Below are positions 59,601 to 64,000 of a stretch of DNA of 64,000 nt, one piece after another; position 1 is the stretch's first letter; each line of letters starts with the position of its first letter. A program made the position numbers and the translations under genes. The notes below the pieces were generated by a model. That model searched no databases and had not been told where the DNA came from. It saw only the letters and a program-made list of their open reading frames with translations. The stretch comes from Strongylocentrotus purpuratus (Eukaryota; Echinodermata; Echinoidea; Camarodonta; Strongylocentrotidae), in contig NW_022145596.1 in the NCBI RefSeq assembly GCF_000002235.5, positions 26,329,299 through 26,393,298 on the forward strand. Direction: 5' to 3'.

Positions 59601-61058
59601 GCAAGCATGGTCACAAGAATGAGATCCTATTTGCTCTCACCTCCAGTAATCGATGATGAAGGATCAACAGCAAGAACAGCCACACGGTGGCCCTCTGCGG
59701 TCAGTTTCTTTCCAATCGCTTCAATGAAAGTAGACTTTCCAGCGCCAGGGGGACCAGTCAATCCTACATGAAAATGGCAAAATAATGAATAGAAAATAGA
59801 AAACATTGAAAAGATCTGTCTCTTTTTTATTTGTGCAAATTGTTTGGCAATGCAGTGGGACATTTTAAAGTCCCAGATATCAGTAAATGAGATCGGACAG
59901 TACATATGAAATCATCCGAGAGAACTGATATACTTTCATGATTCAACACCAAATGTATAATATTACCAATAAAAACCTTTGAAATCTAAGGAGCATTAAC
60001 ACAAATTTATAGTTTTTTTTCCATATACTAAATTGCTTTATTTTCAATGAATATCAATATGGTGAATCATAATGTGATTTTTATAGCAGCCCCTTCCCTC
60101 CCATGCAGTATAACCATCTTTCCATGTTTAACTTCCCTAAAAGAAAGTGGGCAAGTTTGTAAAACCTTGAATCTGAAAGATAAACAACAAAATCTAGTGC
60201 TTCACAATATTAGGGCTTCAACCTTTTAGATTCAGAATGACCCCCCAATTAAATATAATTATTTGATTGAGAGTCACAAAAATAGGTAATGGATAGATAC
60301 ATCATTCATTGTTAATGAAGTTCTTCAATACCTATTCTAAATGAAGGAGGTGTTCCTCTGTTCTTCAGCTGCACTTCTCGAAGGTGGTCCAGGACTCTTC
60401 TCAGTAGGACCTGGGCTTGTCTCTTCCCCTTCTTATGGGTTGCTTCCACCAGAGTTATGGCTCTTGCAAGAGCCCATCTCTCACCAGCCAACAAAGCATT
60501 GCTCAGCTCCTGTGCATAGATCTCTTCCTGCTTCCTATCCTCTTGTACAGCAGGATGCTTACAACACATATTCAATGTCTCATGATGGTTATCAGATGAC
60601 GACATTGAAAGATGTCTTGCTGATTTCAGTTGCGAGCTTTTGGACCATGCCGATCTTATTTTACTGCAAAGCTTAATTGAGCAAGGGGCCGAAGATGAAA
60701 CCGAGGACTGTACATTTTTCTTTGTACTTACTGCCTGATGGAACGGAAGTAAAGTTGAGAAGTTTCTTTTTGGTATACAGTAAGACAATGTTTCTTCTCC
60801 ATGACTACTCACAGAATTACAGCTACACATACTTCCATTTCCTTGGGGTATATGTCCTCGGCCATTTAAATTGCTCTGAGGCACTATGTCCAAAGCAGAA
60901 AAGTGACCGGTGTTGATTAAAGTTTCAACGCACCTTGCAGCAGTGGGAAATGTTTGCAGCATACTGCTTCCTAGCTTCACTCGACAAGAATGACAGATTG
61001 CAGCCATTTTCCCATGATCTATGCCAATGGATTTCAGCCTCTGAAACACAGCACTCAT
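56700..61058 (-). CDS. MMAA: MMAA, mitochondrial G3E GTPase for methylmalonyl-CoA mutase, 5 exons, 517 aa
   Basis: Coding exons in gene order: 61058-60332, 59763-59641, 59100-58930, 58393-58158, 56996-56700; phases match (1554 nt, TGA). The P-loop GPPGAGKST is at residues 246-254, [10 protein letters not shown] and [18 protein letters not shown] follow, ETIGVGQSE is at 338-346, [14 protein letters not shown] near 361-374 and the guanine-specificity NKAD at 385-388. The C-terminal arm carries [17 protein letters not shown] and [11 protein letters not shown]. The protein loads and protects adenosylcobalamin on methylmalonyl-CoA mutase in the mitochondrial matrix. The first ~190 residues are not conserved and rich in S, K and H; human MMAA is ~418 aa. 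[10 protein letters not shown] at residue 18 is an alternative start. Exon 1 is preceded by an AG acceptor, and a GTAAGT donor at 62441-62450 suggests a 5' UTR exon and intron. Confidence 0.95.
57241..57770 (+). mobile_element. CGGAGGCAT-type dispersed element, copy 2, in MMAA intron 4
   Basis: GATGCCTCCGCC at the left and GCGGAGGCATAA at the right are inverted. Two internal near-repeats (CCTTTGACCTGATGACATCAAAATCTAAT...GGCTCTGCAAGATACATACATGAC) are about 150 bp apart, and a CGTACGTACGTACGGACGGACGG tract is at 57674-57717. The element is longer than copy 1 at 47640-47960 because of the internal duplication. No transposase. Confidence 0.7.
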
Positions 61059-61317
61059 TATGATAAAGTGAATGCTTCTTTGCTAGCTAGAAGAAAGACT
61101 TGCCAGTAAACCTGTAAATTAAAAATTCAGCAAAGAGTTGGTAATCAGAAAATTATTTATCAAGCCCAATAATCCTCAAAATATTCAATCATGATACATG
61201 CACCCTAAATATGATAATTAGTTAATTACAATACTGTTTCTTTAAACCCACTGTTTGGGAAAAATTAAGATCTATTCTGTTATCAATAACGAAGAAAACA
61301 AATTTTGCGTTCAAGGT

Positions 61318-61560
61318 AATAATAATAATTATAATTGCTTATATAGCACCTAACACTTACTTTATCAGAAGTCTCTAAGCGCTCTACAATAATGCAGCAT
61401 AATTACCCTGGCTTTAGCAGTGCAGCTGTTACGCACGCTGCGTTTCAAGGAATAAATTCCTACCAGGTCCCCATTTACTTCACCTGGGTGGAGTGTGGCA
61501 AATGTACAGTGTAGATCAATATCTTGCCAAAGGACATTAGTGCCGCGAAGGTAAATGCGA
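61318..61560. repeat. dispersed (AAT)n/TATATAGCACC repeat in MMAA 5' UTR intron
   Basis: AATAATAATAATTATAATTGCTTATATAGCACC, ATTACCCTGGCTTTAGC, GGTCCCCATTTACTTCACCTGGGTGGAGTGTGGCAAATGTA. Matches the order of blocks at 33829-33995 but is more complete. Confidence 0.55.
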
Positions 61561-61589
61561 AGGGAGCTCACAATTAAGATATGTCACAG

Positions 61590-61735
61590 AGTTGCAATTT
61601 TTTTTGATTGATCGCAACTTCAAAAATTCAAAACTTTCTTACGTTGTAATGGAATTTAGTCTACTGGAACTTTCTCTGACCTGACGTTCCTTTCAGTTTT
61701 CTGCTTCTAGTTAAAACCAACTTAATATCATGCAG
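61590..61735. repeat. dispersed repeat shared with 53695-53810
   Basis: TTGATTGATCGCAACTTCAAAAATTCAAAAC and TTAAAACCAACTTAATATCATGCAG match the composite repeat at 53.7 kb. Confidence 0.55.
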
Positions 61736-61974
61736 GGTGGACTTATATGGCAAAGCCAAAGACTAGTAAGCAGCTAAAAATAATGTAAACCAAATACATC
61801 ATATAGATCTATATGTATGTAAACTTCATTTACAGAGCCATGTCAAAAAATTACTTTCCAAAATACACTCAGCTCATTTCACGTCGTCACATCATCATGT
61901 TCACAATCACAGAAACCAATTCACTCTAAAACTTGAACTGAAATTAAAATTAATGTTGTAGGTGTTTAATTTGA

Positions 61975-62322
61975 CTACAGTCGATATCAGAGATCCCGGG
62001 TTCGACTCCCACCGAGGCGGATGACTGAAGCCTGCGTTGTGTGTTAACGTGCCCCTTCCCTTGTTCATAGACGCAGGTTATGTCAAGTGGAAAACACTCC
62101 GTCCCTCGGATAGGACGTTAAATGGAGGCCCCGTGTACAGGAGAGTCACCACCCTTGCCCGTTAAGAACCCAAATCCACTTTTCGTATAAGAGTAGGGGG
62201 AAACCCCGGTGTAATGGTCCACCTGCACACCCCAATCAGGCCCAGTATACGGCATCTGCAAGAATCTTCAGTATTGAAGGAGGCAGATTATCTTGAAGAA
62301 GAAGAAGAAGAAGAAGAAGAAT
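61975..62322 (+). mobile_element. tRNA-derived SINE with (GAA)n tail
   Basis: AGAGATCCCGGGTTCGACTCCC contains a pol III B box (GGTTCGANTCC). The body GGATAGGACGTTAAATGGAGG, CCCGTGTACAGGAGAGTC and the (AAG)n tail at 62296-62321 follow. The A-box half is not recognisable, so the copy is 5'-truncated or decayed. It lies in the presumed 5' UTR intron of MMAA. Confidence 0.7.
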
Positions 62323-62450
62323 TAAGACTAGGGAAGTCTATAGGCCTAGACAATTAATCACAATGCCATCAATCATCATGATTATAACAGTTGTTAATCA
62401 TTAATGTTATCAAATATTAATAAATGTGAACGCCAAAAAGTTCAACTTAC

Positions 62451-62796
62451 TGATTTTATACATTGGAAGAATAAGTGAATCAGCGAATCTCGTCTTTTGA
62501 CCTTATAATTTTGATAATTATCCGCATTTTTAAATTGAAGTGAAGGCTCTGCCAGTCGGGTCTGGATCTGCTATGCTAACTTAGTCTTTTAAACATCCTT
62601 GGATATTAAAAGAAGAAGTGAATGAATTCAAATACTCCATATAATTGCCTTTTTATATTTCAAAAAATTCATATTTAATATCTAAATTAGATTTATATCC
62701 AATTTTAAGATCATTTTGGGGGATAAAATGAGAATTGTTATAGATTTATTTTCGCATAATATTCTAAACTTTAATGCATGAGACTATTTCAGCAAA
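62451..62796. promoter_or_regulatory. candidate bidirectional promoter MMAA/AtuA-domain gene
   Basis: The gap between the inferred MMAA 5' UTR exon (donor GTAAGT at 62441-62450, minus strand) and the ATG at 62797 on the plus strand is about 345 bp and repeat-free. Both genes must start transcription in or near it if the UTR exon is real. No TATA box is assigned. Confidence 0.4.
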
Positions 62797-63007
62797 ATGG
62801 CAGCCTCCATGCTCACACGCAGAAGTTTGTTTCGTGCAGTACAATCTGCAAGATTATCATCCCCAACGTCCTTTGCGTGCAGAAAATTACAAGATGTTTA
62901 TCAAGGTCATTCTGTGACACAAAGACGAAATTTCAATGACCTTCTTGGTGACAAAACTGTGCGGATTGGGTGTGCTTCTGGATTTTGGGGAGACACTGCA
63001 GTATCAG
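62797..63007 (+). CDS. first coding exon of an AtuA-domain (DUF1446-type) mitochondrial protein
   Basis: ATG 62797 opens 70 codons ending at a GTACCG donor (63008), phase 1. Residues 1-48 are rich in R, S, A and Q with almost no acids (MAASMLTRRSLFRAVQSARL at the start), a typical mitochondrial presequence. From about residue 52, DKTVRIGCASGFWGDTAV matches the opening IRIGxASGFWGD motif of the AtuA family (acyclic terpene utilisation; DUF1446), proteins of bacteria, fungi and many invertebrates. In Pseudomonas AtuA belongs to the citronellol/geraniol catabolic cluster; the animal function is not established. The remaining exons lie beyond the window or in the last kilobase, where I could not identify them. 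The gene is divergent from MMAA. Confidence 0.8.
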
Positions 63008-63103
63008 GTACCGTATCATCATCATGATCATGACAGAGGCTCTTCGCGCGGATCCGGGACCCGGCTACTCCCGGCGCGGCGCTATACCACCGGCGGCCAA
63101 GTC

Positions 63104-63807
63104 CAGAGATGCCAACCCTCCCGATTTCATCGGGAGGCTCCCGATAATTCACCCCAACTCCCGACCTTACGATCACCATCCTTATCCTCCCGATTTATTT
63201 AAAAAAAAAAAAAAAAAAAAAATTTTTTTTTTTTTTTTTTTTTTTAATTATGATTTTTTTTTGGGGCGCTTATCAGTATATATATCTGTGAATTGAATGA
63301 GAAATATCGTCTGCTAACTTTAGCATGTAGTAATTCCACTATGTTAAAAGACATATAAAAGACAAAGAGTAGCGAAAGATTGTTTCAGCATACATGTATG
63401 GATCGCTGTAACCAATGCGTGGATATTGACACAGTATCCAAATGGCGGAAAATCAGCAAAAGAAGACCAAGAAATGGTCTCAGAAGTATAAGACCGAATA
63501 CAGTATCAAGTACCCCTGTATTCGGAAGTCTGAAAGGAATTCATCATGCATTTTGTACAATTTGTATGTTATTTTTAAAAAAAGTGGGAATTATTTAACT
63601 AAATACACATGTAAAATGCTGCAAAATAAGGCTCAGATTGCACCAGAGAGCATCTAGAACCCCAGAGCTTCCAGGGCCCTAAAGCGGGCCCTGGACCCCG
63701 GCCGCTTGGGTCGGGCGCTACGCGCTCGAGATGTGCGCTACGTGCACATTATTTGGTGTCGGTTACAAATCCTCCCTATTTCTGTTTTCCAAAAGTTGGC
63801 ATCTCTG
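63104..63807. mobile_element. 704-bp TIR element with 6-bp TSD and BED-like finger remnant
   Basis: CAGAGATGCCAAC (63104-63116) is mirrored exactly by GTTGGCATCTCTG (63795-63807). CAAGTC is directly repeated at 63098-63103 and 63808-63813. Subterminal CTCCCGATTT repeats follow the left end and an A/T homopolymer run lies at 63200-63245. The plus-strand frame 63442-63657 begins MAENQQKKTKKWSQKYKTEY, then IKYPCIRKSERNSSCILYN. This resembles the start of transposon proteins that open with a CxxC...H zinc finger, but the second Cys reads as Tyr and the frame soon stops. It sits in intron 1 of the AtuA-domain gene. Confidence 0.8.
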
Positions 63808-64000
63808 CAAGTCGTGTAAATGGGCGGGGCTGTGCTTAGACCGAATTTTCCGTCTCTTTCGTTCGTTAGCCTCTTATTGGGGTAGGGTCGGCTCTCTCTT
63901 TAGAGACGGAAACCGTCTATACACATTCCCTTGATAACGCCACGGCCATTTCAGGTCGTAGCGTTTTGCCCCCAAAATCCCCCAAAATGTCATTTTACCT

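Noticed and set aside
60312-60331. MMAA ending at the in-frame stop after IEELH
   Set aside because: A GTATTG donor after RI-G gives a perfect join to the P-loop exon; the extra codons are intron read-through.

Overview
This window looks like nuclear DNA of an AT-rich, intron-rich marine invertebrate. A sea urchin or other echinoderm is the likeliest source. That is inferred from the mix of non-LTR retrotransposons, hAT-like elements and foldback MITEs, not from any one diagnostic gene. Every host gene is split by GT-AG introns, and there is no bacterial-style gene organisation. Five conserved genes can be read by joining exons. They are MRPL22 (+, 7334-11801), SMU1 (-, 16092-32023), WDR61/SKI8 (+, 34867-50373), MMAA (-, 56700-61058) and the first coding exon of an AtuA-domain protein (+, 62797-63007, running off the window). 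All reconstructed exons keep phase. The SMU1 model gives 513 codons, the usual length of the family.

Layout. 1-7300 has no host gene that I recognise. It holds a ~110-bp satellite split by a LINE 3' end, a second LINE split by a small TIR transposon carrying a decayed C2H2 zinc finger, an orphan exon-like frame, and a hAT-like element with perfect 8-bp target duplications. 7.3-12.3 kb is MRPL22 followed by two decayed copies of its last exon. 12.3-16 kb is a convergent spacer with dispersed repeats. 16-32 kb is SMU1, whose introns hold two LINE fossils, a 1.7-kb hAT-like foldback element and several short TIR elements. Three of these short elements, plus a fourth at 63.1 kb, share a 13-bp TIR type and 6-bp target duplications. 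One of them contains a copy of the SMU1 exon-10 splice junction. 32-35 kb is the head-to-head gap between SMU1 and WDR61, mostly filled by a young 5'-truncated LINE. 35-50 kb is WDR61; its 6.8-kb first intron is packed with transposons and a 46-bp minisatellite. 50-56.7 kb is a tail-to-tail spacer with MITEs and a retroelement-like 3' end that carries four hairpins, three of them shaped like the histone mRNA 3' stem-loop. 56.7-63 kb is MMAA, divergent from the AtuA-domain gene.

Functions. MRPL22 (mitoribosome exit tunnel), MMAA (mitochondrial cobalamin/methylmalonyl-CoA mutase chaperone) and the AtuA-domain protein (predicted mitochondrial) are organelle proteins. SMU1 (spliceosome) and WDR61 (Ski and PAF1 complexes) are nuclear or cytoplasmic RNA-metabolism WD40 proteins. 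The two head-to-head pairs, SMU1/WDR61 and MMAA/AtuA, may each share a promoter region; that is inference from layout. No LTR retrovirus, Polinton or CRISPR array was recognised.
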